Assembly (NCBI GenBank): GCA_944321015.1
Contig: CALUJS010000015.1
Coordinates: 1-58,398, forward strand
Length of the DNA stretch: 58,398 nt
From: an uncultured Phocaeicola sp.
GTDB taxonomy: Bacteria; Bacteroidota; Bacteroidia; Bacteroidales; Bacteroidaceae
Reading direction: 5' to 3'
The position numbers and the translations under genes were made by a program. Shown here piece after piece: positions 9,067 to 16,582 of the stretch; position 1 is the stretch's first letter; the number at the start of each line of letters is the position of its first letter. The notes beneath the pieces were generated by a model. That model saw only the letters and a program-made list of their open reading frames with translations, did no database searches and had not been told where the DNA came from.

Positions 9067-9150
9067 TTTTCTACATCCGACATAGAATTTCCTAAGTCTG
9101 ACATAGAAATTTCTACGTCCGACCTGGTTCATTCTATATCAGACATAAGT
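9067..9150. repeat. Four tandem 21-bp repeats upstream of hsdM
   Basis: Units at 9067-9087, 9088-9108, 9109-9129 and 9130-9150 share the pattern TTCTAnnTCnGACATAGAA with changes. The best copy is an inverted repeat of TTCTA and TAGAA. The 408-base gap between hsdM and tRNA-Phe otherwise holds the hsdM promoter and a terminator; a 100-codon plus-strand frame through the repeats (8869-9171) shows no recognisable protein. Confidence 0.75.
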
Positions 9151-9197
9151 TTCATCGACATCGGGGAATAAGCACATCCGTGCCGGGAAATAAACAA

Positions 9198-9230
9198 AAA
9201 CTCCCGACTTCACTTAGAAATCAGGAGTTT
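9198..9230 (-). terminator. Intrinsic terminator after tRNA-Phe
   Basis: A 10-base stem with one mismatch (AAACTCC and GGAGTTT at its ends) is followed on the minus strand by a T-rich run. It lies 27 bases beyond the 3' end of tRNA-Phe and separates it from the hsdM promoter. Confidence 0.75.
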
Positions 9231-9256
9231 ATTACTATTTGATTTTCTTAAGAAAG

Positions 9257-9329
9257 TGGTGCCACCAGGAATCGAACCGGGGACACAAGGATTTTCAGTC
9301 CTTTGCTCTACCAACTGAGCTATGGCACC
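9257..9329 (-). tRNA. tRNA-Phe (GAA)
   Basis: A 73-base cloverleaf is readable on the minus strand. The acceptor stem is GGTGCCA pairing with TGGCACC, the D-arm is AGCTCAGTTGGTAGAGC, the anticodon loop is CTGAAAA giving anticodon GAA, and the T-arm contains GGTTCGATTCC. CCA is not encoded. The 3' end faces the defence locus, a common position for island insertion. Confidence 0.97.
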
Positions 9330-9349
9330 ATGACCTTCGTTTGCGGGTG

Positions 9350-9357
9350 CAAAGGTA
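9350..9357 (-). promoter_or_regulatory. Promoter -7 element of tRNA-Phe
   Basis: TACCTTTG on the minus strand, 20 bases before the tRNA, fits TAnnTTTG. An ATTG lies 19 bases further upstream at the place of the -33 element. Confidence 0.7.
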
Positions 9358-9446
9358 AGTAAAATATTCTATGGTGCAATAGGCAGACATAACTTTTTTC
9401 AAAGAAATGACCGCAGAGAGCAAAAAAACGACCCGAACGGACCCGT

Positions 9447-10484
9447 TTACTCGCGCAACGGGTTCCAGCCTTGCGCACGGAGCTCGAACTCCTGCCCGTC
9501 GCGGGTGATGAGAGCCATGCCCAATTCGGGCTTGGTGATGTAGCCTATGATGCGGATGTCGTCCAACCGGGCCACCTTCTCATTGTCGGACAAGGGGACG
9601 GTGAACAACAGCTCATAGTCCTCGCCGCCGTTGAGGGCGCAGGTCGTGACGTTCAGATTCAGTTCCTCGGCCATGACTGCCGTCTGATAGTCGAGGGGGA
9701 TGCGCTCCTCATAGATGCGGCAGCCCGCATGGCTCTGCGTACAGATGTGCATCAGCTCCGAAGAGAGGCCGTCGGAGATGTCCATCATGGCGGTGGGCTT
9801 GATGCCGTTATCGGCCAGGGCTTTGATGATATCGCCGCGGGCCTCGGGCTTAAGCTGACGCTCCAGCAGATACTCCTTTCCCGCAAAGTCGGGGTGCGCT
9901 TCGCGTTGGCCCTCGAACACCTTCTTCTCGCGCTCCAACAGTTGCAGGCCCATGTAGGCCGCGCCCAGATTGCCGCTCACACAGATGAGGTCGGTCTCGC
10001 GGGCGCCGTCGCGGTAGACAATGCGGTCGCGGGGCGCGTCGCCGATGCAGGTGATGCTGATGGCAAGCCCCGTGAGCGACGAGGTGGTGTCGCCGCCCAC
10101 GATATCCACATGGTGGGCCTCGCAGGCCAGCCTCAGCCCGGCATAGAGCTCTTCCAGGTCTTCGATGCAGAACCGCTTCGACACGGCCAGAGACACGGTC
10201 ATCTGGCGCGGGGTGCCGTTCATGGCATAGATGTCGGAGATGTTCACCATGGCCGACTTGTAGCCCAGGTGTTTCAGGGGGACATACGTCAGATCGAAGT
10301 GGACACCCTCCATCAGCAGGTCGGTGGTCACCAGCACCTCGGTGTCGGGATAGGACATCACGGCCGCGTCGTCGCCCACGCCACGGAGCGTCGAGGAGTT
10401 CTGCGGACGGATGTCGGAGGTGAGATGGCGGATGAGGCCGAACTCGCCCAGTGTGGCAATCTCTGTTCTTTGTTTCTCTTGCAT
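9447..10484 (-). CDS. thiL: Thiamine-monophosphate kinase (ThiL)
   Basis: ThiL phosphorylates thiamine monophosphate to the pyrophosphate cofactor using ATP. The 345-residue protein has the N-terminal LGEFGLIRHL, the metal-binding GVGDDAAV motif and TDLLMEGVHFDL. It also has the ISDIYAMNGTPRQM segment of the PurM/ThiL superfamily, and further motifs VGGDTTSS, MDISDGLSSEL and NGGEDYELLFTV. The length is typical. It is the last gene of a minus-strand run lpxK, purine nucleoside phosphorylase, thiL, with 9 bases between the last two. Confidence 0.96.
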   Translation of the reverse strand: MQEKQRTEIATLGEFGLIRHLTSDIRPQNSSTLRGVGDDAAVMSYPDTEVLVTTDLLMEGVHFDLTYVPLKHLGYKSAMVNISDIYAMNGTPRQMTVSLAVSKRFCIEDLEELYAGLRLACEAHHVDIVGGDTTSSLTGLAISITCIGDAPRDRIVYRDGARETDLICVSGNLGAAYMGLQLLEREKKVFEGQREAHPDFAGKEYLLERQLKPEARGDIIKALADNGIKPTAMMDISDGLSSELMHICTQSHAGCRIYEERIPLDYQTAVMAEELNLNVTTCALNGGEDYELLFTVPLSDNEKVARLDDIRIIGYITKPELGMALITRDGQEFELRAQGWNPLRE

Positions 10485-10493
10485 AGTGATAGT

Positions 10494-11303
10494 TTATAGT
10501 CGTTGAATTACTTCGCGTATGATGGCGGTCAGACTCTGACGCGCGGAGTCGGCCGCGGCCTGCACCTCGGCGTGCGACACAGGGGCGGACGAGCCCTCGC
10601 GCCACACATTGGTTATCACCGAGAAGCCCAGCACGCGGATGCCGCAGTGGCGGGCCACGATGACCTCGGGGACAGTAGACATCCCCACGGCGTCGGCTCC
10701 CAGCCGACGGTACATCCGATACTCGGCCGGGGTCTCGTAGGTGGGGCCCTGGACGCCCAGATAGACGCCCTCGCGAAGTGTGACGCCTCGCACGTGGGCA
10801 ACGTCCTGGCAGAGACGTCGCAGGGCGGGGTCGTAGGCCGCGCTCATGTCGGGGAAGCGCGGGCCATAGGGAACGTTCTTCCCGCGCAGGGGGTGCTCGG
10901 GGAAGAGGTTGATGTGGTCGGCAATGAGCATGAGGTCGCCCACGCCGAACTCAGGGTTCACGCCGCCGGCGGCATTAGACACGATGAGCGTGTCGATGCC
11001 CAGCTCGCGCATCACCCTCACGGGCAGGGTCACCTCGCCCATCGAGTAACCCTCGTAGTAGTGAAAGCGGCCCTGCATCATCAGCACCTCCACGCCCTCA
11101 AGGCGGCCGAGGAACAGGTTGCCCGCGTGGCCTTCCACGGTCGACACCGGGAAGTGGGGCACCGAGGCGTAGGGCAGGCTGACGGCATCCGCCAGCCCGT
11201 CGGCCAGCGAGCCCAGACCGCTGCCGCATATCACGGCCACGCGCGGACGCAGGCCGGTCATCGACCTAACATAGGCGGCTGTCGTCGAGTAATCTGCTTG
11301 CAT
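10494..11303 (-). CDS. punA: Purine-nucleoside phosphorylase, trimeric class
   Basis: This enzyme splits purine nucleosides with phosphate to free base and ribose 1-phosphate for salvage. The 269-residue protein carries the phosphate-binding CGSGLG and VEGHAGN, the conserved MQGRFHYYEGYSM, and SNAAGGVNPEFGVGDLMLI. The base-binding region is GADAVGMSTVPEVIVARH, as in low-molecular-mass (trimeric) PNPs. Its start lies 38 bases inside lpxK, so it is likely coupled to lpxK translation. The symbol punA follows common usage for this class; the activity is more certain than the name. Confidence 0.95.
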   Translation of the reverse strand: MQADYSTTAAYVRSMTGLRPRVAVICGSGLGSLADGLADAVSLPYASVPHFPVSTVEGHAGNLFLGRLEGVEVLMMQGRFHYYEGYSMGEVTLPVRVMRELGIDTLIVSNAAGGVNPEFGVGDLMLIADHINLFPEHPLRGKNVPYGPRFPDMSAAYDPALRRLCQDVAHVRGVTLREGVYLGVQGPTYETPAEYRMYRRLGADAVGMSTVPEVIVARHCGIRVLGFSVITNVWREGSSAPVSHAEVQAAADSARQSLTAIIREVIQRL

Positions 11304-12354
11304 AGTTCAAAAGCATTGAGTTGAAGGCTTCCCCCTCGCCAAATAGGAACTCCGCCTCGACGGGAAGCGTGTAGAGACGGGCCTTGAACGCCTCGGGCAA
11401 CGGCAGATGGGCCATCCGGGCCGCATCCTTCTCCGTGGTCACGGCGATGGCATCCGGCGGAAGGGCATCCAGCCTGCGCACCATGGTGTCGACGTCGCCC
11501 GGGCGGAAACGGTGATGGTCGGCATACGTCAGGGTGCTGACACGGGACGTGTGGCGACGCAGCTCCTCCTCCAGCCGGGCGGGCACGGCGATGCCCGCAA
11601 TCATCAGCACGGGAGTGGCGGGCGAGAGCGACTGCAACGCACGTGTCTCACCCTCACCCTGGCAGTAGGGAGTGAGCCGCCCGTAGCGCAGGGTGGTGAA
11701 GAACACGGGCCGCTTCAGCCCGCCCAGCACGCGCGCGGCCATGGCGTCGGCCCCCGCGCGGGTCAGCCCCGGCGGACACTTGGTGACGACGACGATGTCG
11801 GCCCGGCGCAACCCGGAGACGGGCTCGCGCAGGCGTCCGGCAGGCAGCAGGGCGTCGGTGTCGACGGGTCGCCCGTAGTCCACCAGCACGATGTTCACTC
11901 CCGCCCTCACCCTGCGATGCTGGAAGGCGTCGTCGAGCAAATACACCCGGGGCGCATCCTGCGCGGGAAGCGACATCATGTTCCACAGCCCGAGCAGGCG
12001 GTTCTCCGACACGGCCATCCAGATGTCGGGATACTTCCTCTTCATCTGTGCCGGCTCGTCGCCCACACACTCGGCCGACTCGCCACCGGCCATCAGCCAG
12101 TAGCCGCTCGTGAGGCGGCCGTACCCGCGACTGACCACGCCCACCCGCAGTCCGCGCCCCTGGAAGAGGCGGATGAGGTATTCGGTGTGGGGCGTCTTGC
12201 CCGTGCCGCCCACAGTGATGTTGCCCACGCAGACGACGGGCAGGCCGAAGTCGTAACTCCTCTTCCACCCCATGTCGTAGAGGCGGTTGCGCAGCCTCAC
12301 GCCCAGCCCGTAGAGCCACGACAGAGGCAACAGCCAACGATTGACTTTATTCAT
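11266..12354 (-). CDS. lpxK: Tetraacyldisaccharide 4'-kinase (LpxK)
   Basis: LpxK adds the 4' phosphate to the lipid A disaccharide at the inner membrane. The 362-residue protein opens with MNKVNRWLLPLSWLYG, a membrane-associated N-terminus. It continues with the Walker A motif GNITVGGTGKTP, the segment VSRGYGR, the conserved DDAFQHR, and the C-terminal DHHRF and TTEKDAARM motifs. The start at 12354 was chosen because it gives the standard N-terminus; upstream in-frame residues are low-complexity and lie in the divergent promoter region. It heads the run with the purine phosphorylase and thiL, which overlap or nearly touch. Confidence 0.96.
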   Translation of the reverse strand: MNKVNRWLLPLSWLYGLGVRLRNRLYDMGWKRSYDFGLPVVCVGNITVGGTGKTPHTEYLIRLFQGRGLRVGVVSRGYGRLTSGYWLMAGGESAECVGDEPAQMKRKYPDIWMAVSENRLLGLWNMMSLPAQDAPRVYLLDDAFQHRRVRAGVNIVLVDYGRPVDTDALLPAGRLREPVSGLRRADIVVVTKCPPGLTRAGADAMAARVLGGLKRPVFFTTLRYGRLTPYCQGEGETRALQSLSPATPVLMIAGIAVPARLEEELRRHTSRVSTLTYADHHRFRPGDVDTMVRRLDALPPDAIAVTTEKDAARMAHLPLPEAFKARLYTLPVEAEFLFGEGEAFNSMLLNYASRLLDDSRLC

Positions 12355-12380
12355 TGCATTTGATTTTGATTCTGACGCGA

Positions 12381-12388
12381 CAAAGATA
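12381..12388 (-). promoter_or_regulatory. Promoter -7 element of lpxK
   Basis: TATCTTTG on the minus strand lies 26 bases before the lpxK start. The -33 element is not obvious. The 344-base gap 12355-12698 holds this promoter, a divergent one at 12539 and a three-copy repeat. Confidence 0.6.
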
Positions 12389-12530
12389 CGCAAAAATCCG
12401 CCACACACGCCCCTTTGCACGCGCCGGATGCGCCATTTCTCACGCGTGCGGCCTCCGCAGCCGCATCCGCGCGGCGATTTTTCCCACACGCGTGTGTTTT
12501 TTCTTAAGAGATACGTCCGCAATCGACGGA

Positions 12531-12546
12531 AAGATACGTATCTTTG
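12531..12546 (+). promoter_or_regulatory. Promoter -7 element with palindrome upstream of HU gene
   Basis: A 14-base perfect palindrome AAGATACGTATCTT (12531-12544) overlaps TATCTTTG at 12539-12546, the -7 element for the HU-like gene. The palindrome could also be an operator. Confidence 0.6.
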
Positions 12547-12557
12547 CATGAGAAAGG

Positions 12558-12615
12558 AGTACATCTTACAGATAGAAAGGTGTACACCTTATAAGACGCA
12601 AGTTGTACACCTTAT
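12558..12615. repeat. Three 23-bp-spaced direct repeats in the HU gene leader
   Basis: The 12-mer TGTACACCTTAT occurs at 12581-12592 and 12604-12615, with a 9-of-12 match at 12558-12569; starts are exactly 23 bases apart. The array lies between the presumed transcription start and the ATG at 12699, where it could act as an operator or as an RNA-level site. Confidence 0.75.
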
Positions 12616-12698
12616 GGCAGATGATACACGTGAGAAGAGACCATCTCCTCACGTATGTCATCAGCAACGACAATATTCACACTAAACCATATACACAC

Positions 12699-13217
12699 AT
12701 GGCACGCTATCGACTACGCAAGAAGAAGACACGACTCAACCCCAGTGCCGACGGCCTCTGGTATGCCGAGCCTGCCCCGGGACGGGTGGCGGACGCCGCC
12801 GACGTCTGCCGACTGGCCACGCAGAACCTGACACTCTCCCCCATCGAGCTGCGCATGGGGCTGGATGCCCTCGCGGCCTCGCTGCCCACGCTGCTCGCCT
12901 CCGGCGCCACCGTCCGCCTGGGCGACATGGGCACGCTGCGCCTGGAGTATGGCAGCTCGGGGGCCGCCTCGCCCGAAGAGTTCCACTACCGACTGATACG
13001 CCGTCCGCGCGTGGTGTTCCGCCCCTCGCGCCGCTTTGCCGCCGCAGTGGAGCGCGCCGTCAGCTTCGAGATGGACGGCCTCACCGACGGGGGCGTGGCC
13101 TTCGCCTCCATAGCCGACTACCGACGCTGGCAGGCGCAAGGCGGCGGCGCAGACACGCCCGAAAGTCGGGAAAAAACACTATCTTTGCCCCCCGAAACAC
13201 AAGTAGAAAACCCCTGA
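12699..13217 (+). CDS. HU-like DNA-binding protein (HU-HIG type)
   Basis: The 172-residue protein resembles the Bacteroidales HU family members with an extra tail. It begins with a basic MARYRLRKKKTRLNP segment and a LWYAEP strand. The helical HU dimer region follows (LATQNLTLSPIELRMGLDAL). Next comes the beta arm region GATVRLGDMGTLRLEYG and then a variable C-terminus. A homologous gene is at 44894. It presumably binds and bends DNA; no specific target is known. The start at 12699 matches the second gene's N-terminal layout; an upstream in-frame ATG at 12603 would put the repeats inside the protein. The last 13 codons contain the topB promoter, so the two genes overlap functionally. Confidence 0.85.
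   Translation: MARYRLRKKKTRLNPSADGLWYAEPAPGRVADAADVCRLATQNLTLSPIELRMGLDALAASLPTLLASGATVRLGDMGTLRLEYGSSGAASPEEFHYRLIRRPRVVFRPSRRFAAAVERAVSFEMDGLTDGGVAFASIADYRRWQAQGGGADTPESREKTLSLPPETQVENP
13180..13187 (+). promoter_or_regulatory. topB promoter -7 element inside the HU gene
   Basis: TATCTTTG on the plus strand lies 33 bases before the topB start and inside the last codons of the upstream HU-like gene. No clear TTTG -33 element is seen. Confidence 0.55.
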
Positions 13218-13220
13218 CGT

Positions 13221-15311
13221 ATGATAGTCTGCATAGCCGAAAAGCCCAGCGTGGCCAAAGAGATTGCCGACGTGCTCGGCGCCCGCACGCGCCACGAGGG
13301 CTACATCGAAGGCAACGGTTACCAGGTGACCTGGACATTCGGCCACCTCTGCACCCTTAAGGAGCCTCACGAATACACCCCCGCATGGAAGCGGTGGAGC
13401 CTGGCAAGCCTGCCCATGATTCCGCCACGCTTCGGCATCAAGCTCATTGCCGACAGTGGCATCGAGCGCCAGTTCCGCGTCATCGAGCGGCTGATGCAGG
13501 CGGCCGACGGCATTGTGAACTGCGGCGATGCCGGCCAGGAAGGCGAGCTCATCCAGCGCTGGGTGATGCAGAAGGCCGGGGCGCGCTGTCCCGTCAAGCG
13601 GCTGTGGATTTCCTCGCTCACCGAGGAAGCCATCCGCGAGGGATTCGCCCACCTGAAGGACCAGCAGGAGTTCCAGCCCCTCTATGAGGCCGGACTGGCC
13701 CGTGCCATCGGCGACTGGGTGCTTGGCATGAACGCCACCCGGCTCTACACACTGAAGTACGCCCAGGACGGGCAGGTGCTCTCCATCGGCCGTGTGCAGA
13801 CTCCCACCCTGGCCCTCATCGTAAACCGCCAGCTCGAGATTGACCACTTCACCCCCCGCCGATATTGGGAACTGCGCACCGCCTACCGCGATGTGACCTT
13901 CACCGCCATCACCCGCAAGACCGACGAGGAACTGGCCGAAGAGGAAGCCGCCGCCGCACAGAACCCGAAGCGGAAGCGTCCCGCCCGCGAGGACGCCCTG
14001 CGCGGCATTCCCCCCATCACCGACGAACGTGCGGGGCAAGAGCTCTTGGCCCGCATCGAGGGCCGCCCCTTCACGGTGACCTCCGTGGCCAAGAAGAGCG
14101 GGACGGAAGCCCCTCCGCGCCTCTTCGACCTGACGTCGCTCCAGGTGGAGTGCAACAAGAAGTATGCTTACTCGGCCGACGACACCCTGCGCACCATCCA
14201 GTCGCTCTATGAGAAGAAGATAACGACCTACCCGCGCGTGGACACGACGTATCTGAGCGACGACATCTATCCCAAATGCCCGTCCATCCTCAAGGGACTG
14301 ACCGGCTACACGCTGCTCACCGCTCCCCTCGAAGGGCGGCCGCTTCCCAAGTCGAAGAAAGTGTTCGACAACGCCAAGGTGACCGACCACCACGCCATCA
14401 TCCCCACCGGCGTCGCACCTGCGAACCTGACGGACATGGAGCAGCGCGTGTTCGACCTCGTGGCGCGCCGGTTCATCGCGGCCTTCTATCCCGACTGCCG
14501 CTTCTCGTCAACCACAGTCACGGGCGAAGTCGAGGGCGTGGAGTTCCGTGCCGGAGGCCGCCAGATAGTCGACCCGGGCTGGAGGGTGGTGTTCGCCCGC
14601 GAGCCTGTGGCCGACGACGACACACGTGCCTCCGACGAGGAGCGTGCCCTGCCCGCCTTCACCAAAGGCGAGAGCGGCCCCCACAGCCCCGAACTGAACG
14701 AGAAGTGGACGCAGCCCCCGCGTCCCTACACCGAAGCCACGCTGCTGCGTGCCATGGAGACAGCGGGCAAGACGGTCGACAACGACGAACTGCGCGACGC
14801 CCTCAAGGAGAACGGCATAGGCCGCCCCTCAACCCGGGCCGCCATCATCGAGACGCTCTTCAAGCGCCGCTACATACGCAAGGAGAAGAAGAACCTCATA
14901 GCCACCCCCACGGGCATTGAGCTTATCGGCCTCATCCGCGAGGAGCTGCTCAAGTCGGCCGAACTGACGGGCATCTGGGAGAAGAAGCTGCGCGAGATAG
15001 AACGCCGCGCCTACGACCCCCGCCGCTTCCTCGAGGAGCTGAAGCAGATGGTCTCGGAAATAGTGCACCAGGTGCTGAGCGACAACACCAACCGCCGCAT
15101 CTCGGCGGGGGCCTCCATCGTGGAGGAAGTAGAGAAGGGAGCCAAGCGGCGCGCCGCCCGCAAGAAGGCGGCCAAGCCCCGCCCCGTGTTCGAGGGACAG
15201 CCCTGCCCCCTCTGCGGCAAGGGGCGCGTCATCAAGGGCCGCACGGCCTACGGTTGTTCGGAGTGGCGCAACGGATGCACCTTCCGCCAGGCCTTCGACG
15301 AGGGCGAATAA
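13221..15311 (+). CDS. topB: DNA topoisomerase III (TopB)
   Basis: This type IA topoisomerase relaxes and decatenates DNA by single-strand passage. The 696-residue protein has the TOPRIM domain at residues 1-130 with AEKPSVAKEIA and the acidic CGDAGQEGEL. The catalytic tyrosine is Y337 in TTYPRVDTTYL. Other conserved segments are GRVQTPTLALI, the FDLTSLQ motif and GIGRPSTRAAI. A C-terminal zinc ribbon (CPLCGKGRVI to GCSEWRNGCTF) closes the protein. It starts 3 bases after the HU-like gene. It looks like the chromosomal housekeeping form, being GC-rich like its neighbours with no mobile genes close by. Confidence 0.97.
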   Translation: MIVCIAEKPSVAKEIADVLGARTRHEGYIEGNGYQVTWTFGHLCTLKEPHEYTPAWKRWSLASLPMIPPRFGIKLIADSGIERQFRVIERLMQAADGIVNCGDAGQEGELIQRWVMQKAGARCPVKRLWISSLTEEAIREGFAHLKDQQEFQPLYEAGLARAIGDWVLGMNATRLYTLKYAQDGQVLSIGRVQTPTLALIVNRQLEIDHFTPRRYWELRTAYRDVTFTAITRKTDEELAEEEAAAAQNPKRKRPAREDALRGIPPITDERAGQELLARIEGRPFTVTSVAKKSGTEAPPRLFDLTSLQVECNKKYAYSADDTLRTIQSLYEKKITTYPRVDTTYLSDDIYPKCPSILKGLTGYTLLTAPLEGRPLPKSKKVFDNAKVTDHHAIIPTGVAPANLTDMEQRVFDLVARRFIAAFYPDCRFSSTTVTGEVEGVEFRAGGRQIVDPGWRVVFAREPVADDDTRASDEERALPAFTKGESGPHSPELNEKWTQPPRPYTEATLLRAMETAGKTVDNDELRDALKENGIGRPSTRAAIIETLFKRRYIRKEKKNLIATPTGIELIGLIREELLKSAELTGIWEKKLREIERRAYDPRRFLEELKQMVSEIVHQVLSDNTNRRISAGASIVEEVEKGAKRRAARKKAAKPRPVFEGQPCPLCGKGRVIKGRTAYGCSEWRNGCTFRQAFDEGE

Positions 15312-15316
15312 GCGTC

Positions 15317-15354
15317 GGCGGCGCCGCGAGAGAAACGTCTCTCACGGCGCCGCC
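15317..15354 (+). terminator. Terminator after topB
   Basis: A very strong GC stem, GGCGGCGCCG pairing with CGGCGCCGCC and extended by GAGAG and CTCTC, lies 5 bases after the topB stop. There is no T-run, so it may act in both directions or as a 3'-end stabiliser. Confidence 0.7.
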
Positions 15355-15377
15355 GTCACGTCAGTCAGTAAGTCACT

Positions 15378-16496
15378 TCAACGCCCCTCGATGAGCATCA
15401 GTTCCGTGCGAGCCTCCGAGCTGCCCGCGCGCACCGCCGCCCTCAGGTACTCTACGGCCAGCCGGCGGTCGGCCCTCACTCCGCGCCCCTCCAGATAGCA
15501 CTTCCCCATGCGATAGAGAGCGGGGGCATATCCCTGCTCGGCCGCGCGTCGGAAGTTGTCGAAGGCCTGCTCGGAATCGAGCTTGACGCCTTCGCCGTTG
15601 AGGTAGAGCAAGCCCAGGTGGTATTGGGCCCGGGCGTGGTTCTGTGCGGCGGCCATCCGCATCCAGCGGAACGCCTCCCTATAGTCGCAGGCCATGCCCA
15701 TGAGGCCGTAGTAGCAGCACCTTCCCAGGCGATACTGCGCGTCCGTGTCACCATTCTCGGCCGCCTTCACATACCACTGTCGGGCCAGGTCGAGGTCGCG
15801 TGTCACCCCGCGCCCCGTCTCGTAGAAGTTCCCCAGCTTGTACTGGGCTTTGGCATATCCTTTCGCGGCCGCTTCGCGATAGCAGGCCAGTGCGGTCGTG
15901 TCGTTGCCCCGCCAGTCTCCGTCGGTCGTTTCATAAACGGTCCCCAGCACATAGAAAGCCGCGACCAGGCTGTCGGCCGCCGCGCGTTCGAGCAGCTCTG
16001 CGGCCTTGCGGTAGTTGCGGTCCACGCCGTCGCCGTTGCGATAGCAGAGCCCCAGGCTGTAGCAGGCTCTCGCGTGTCCCTTCTCCGCCGCCAGGCGATA
16101 CCATGCCGTCGCCTGCCGCGCGTCGCGGTGGGTGCCGTAGCCGTAGTGGCAGCACTGCCCCATGCGATACTCGGCCATGGTGTTGCCCTCCATGGCCGCC
16201 TTGTAAAACCAGTTATAGGCCTTCTGAAAGTCGCGTTGCGTGCCGTAGCCGTAGTAGTAGCAGTTGCCCAGGGCCAGATAGGCCGACGGCTCTTCGTAGC
16301 GCACTGCGCGGCGATACCACCGGAAGGCCGCTTCGGGTCGCCGTGCCCGCAGGGCGTTCCGTCCCTGCTTCATGCAGTATTTCAACGAGTCTCGCGCGGA
16401 CAGCGTCCGGACACTGTCCTGCTGCGCGCTGACGTCTGCCGCCGAAAGCAGACAGGCTGTCACGGCCAACAGCATGTGTAACATCATTCTTCTCAT
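15378..16496 (-). CDS. Sel1-like repeat protein, secreted
   Basis: The 372-residue protein has an N-terminal signal peptide (MRRMMLHMLLAVTACLLSAADVSAQ, a 25-residue segment ending at AQ). It then shows about eight Sel1-like repeats of about 36 residues, each with the signature A-x-x-x-LG-x-C-Y-x-G-x-G, for example YLALGNCYYYGYGT. Such alpha-solenoid proteins mediate protein contacts in the periplasm; no enzyme domain is visible. The start at 16496 was preferred because it begins the signal peptide; 14 upstream in-frame residues are not signal-like. It has its own promoter and faces topB across a hairpin. Confidence 0.85.
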   Translation of the reverse strand: MRRMMLHMLLAVTACLLSAADVSAQQDSVRTLSARDSLKYCMKQGRNALRARRPEAAFRWYRRAVRYEEPSAYLALGNCYYYGYGTQRDFQKAYNWFYKAAMEGNTMAEYRMGQCCHYGYGTHRDARQATAWYRLAAEKGHARACYSLGLCYRNGDGVDRNYRKAAELLERAAADSLVAAFYVLGTVYETTDGDWRGNDTTALACYREAAAKGYAKAQYKLGNFYETGRGVTRDLDLARQWYVKAAENGDTDAQYRLGRCCYYGLMGMACDYREAFRWMRMAAAQNHARAQYHLGLLYLNGEGVKLDSEQAFDNFRRAAEQGYAPALYRMGKCYLEGRGVRADRRLAVEYLRAAVRAGSSEARTELMLIEGR

Positions 16497-16535
16497 AACA
16501 GTTCCTCCATAGCTTAATTTCCATTTAGTCGCTTC

Positions 16536-16567
16536 CAAAAGTACGAATCTTTTAGGTTTCTTTCAAA
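16536..16567 (-). promoter_or_regulatory. Promoter of the Sel1-repeat gene
   Basis: On the minus strand TTTG (16567-16564) is followed after 20 bases by TACTTTTG (16543-16536), a good match to the Bacteroides -33/-7 pair. Confidence 0.75.
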
Positions 16568-16582
16568 CGATAAGTCACTTTT

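Noticed and set aside
8869..9171. 100-codon plus-strand frame upstream of hsdM
   Set aside because: It covers the hsdM promoter region, and its only feature is a 7-residue repeat that follows from the 21-bp DNA repeats.
13179..14393. Long open frame antisense to topB (404 codons)
   Set aside because: It is a GC-rich shadow of the topB frame; no domain, start context or promoter supports it.
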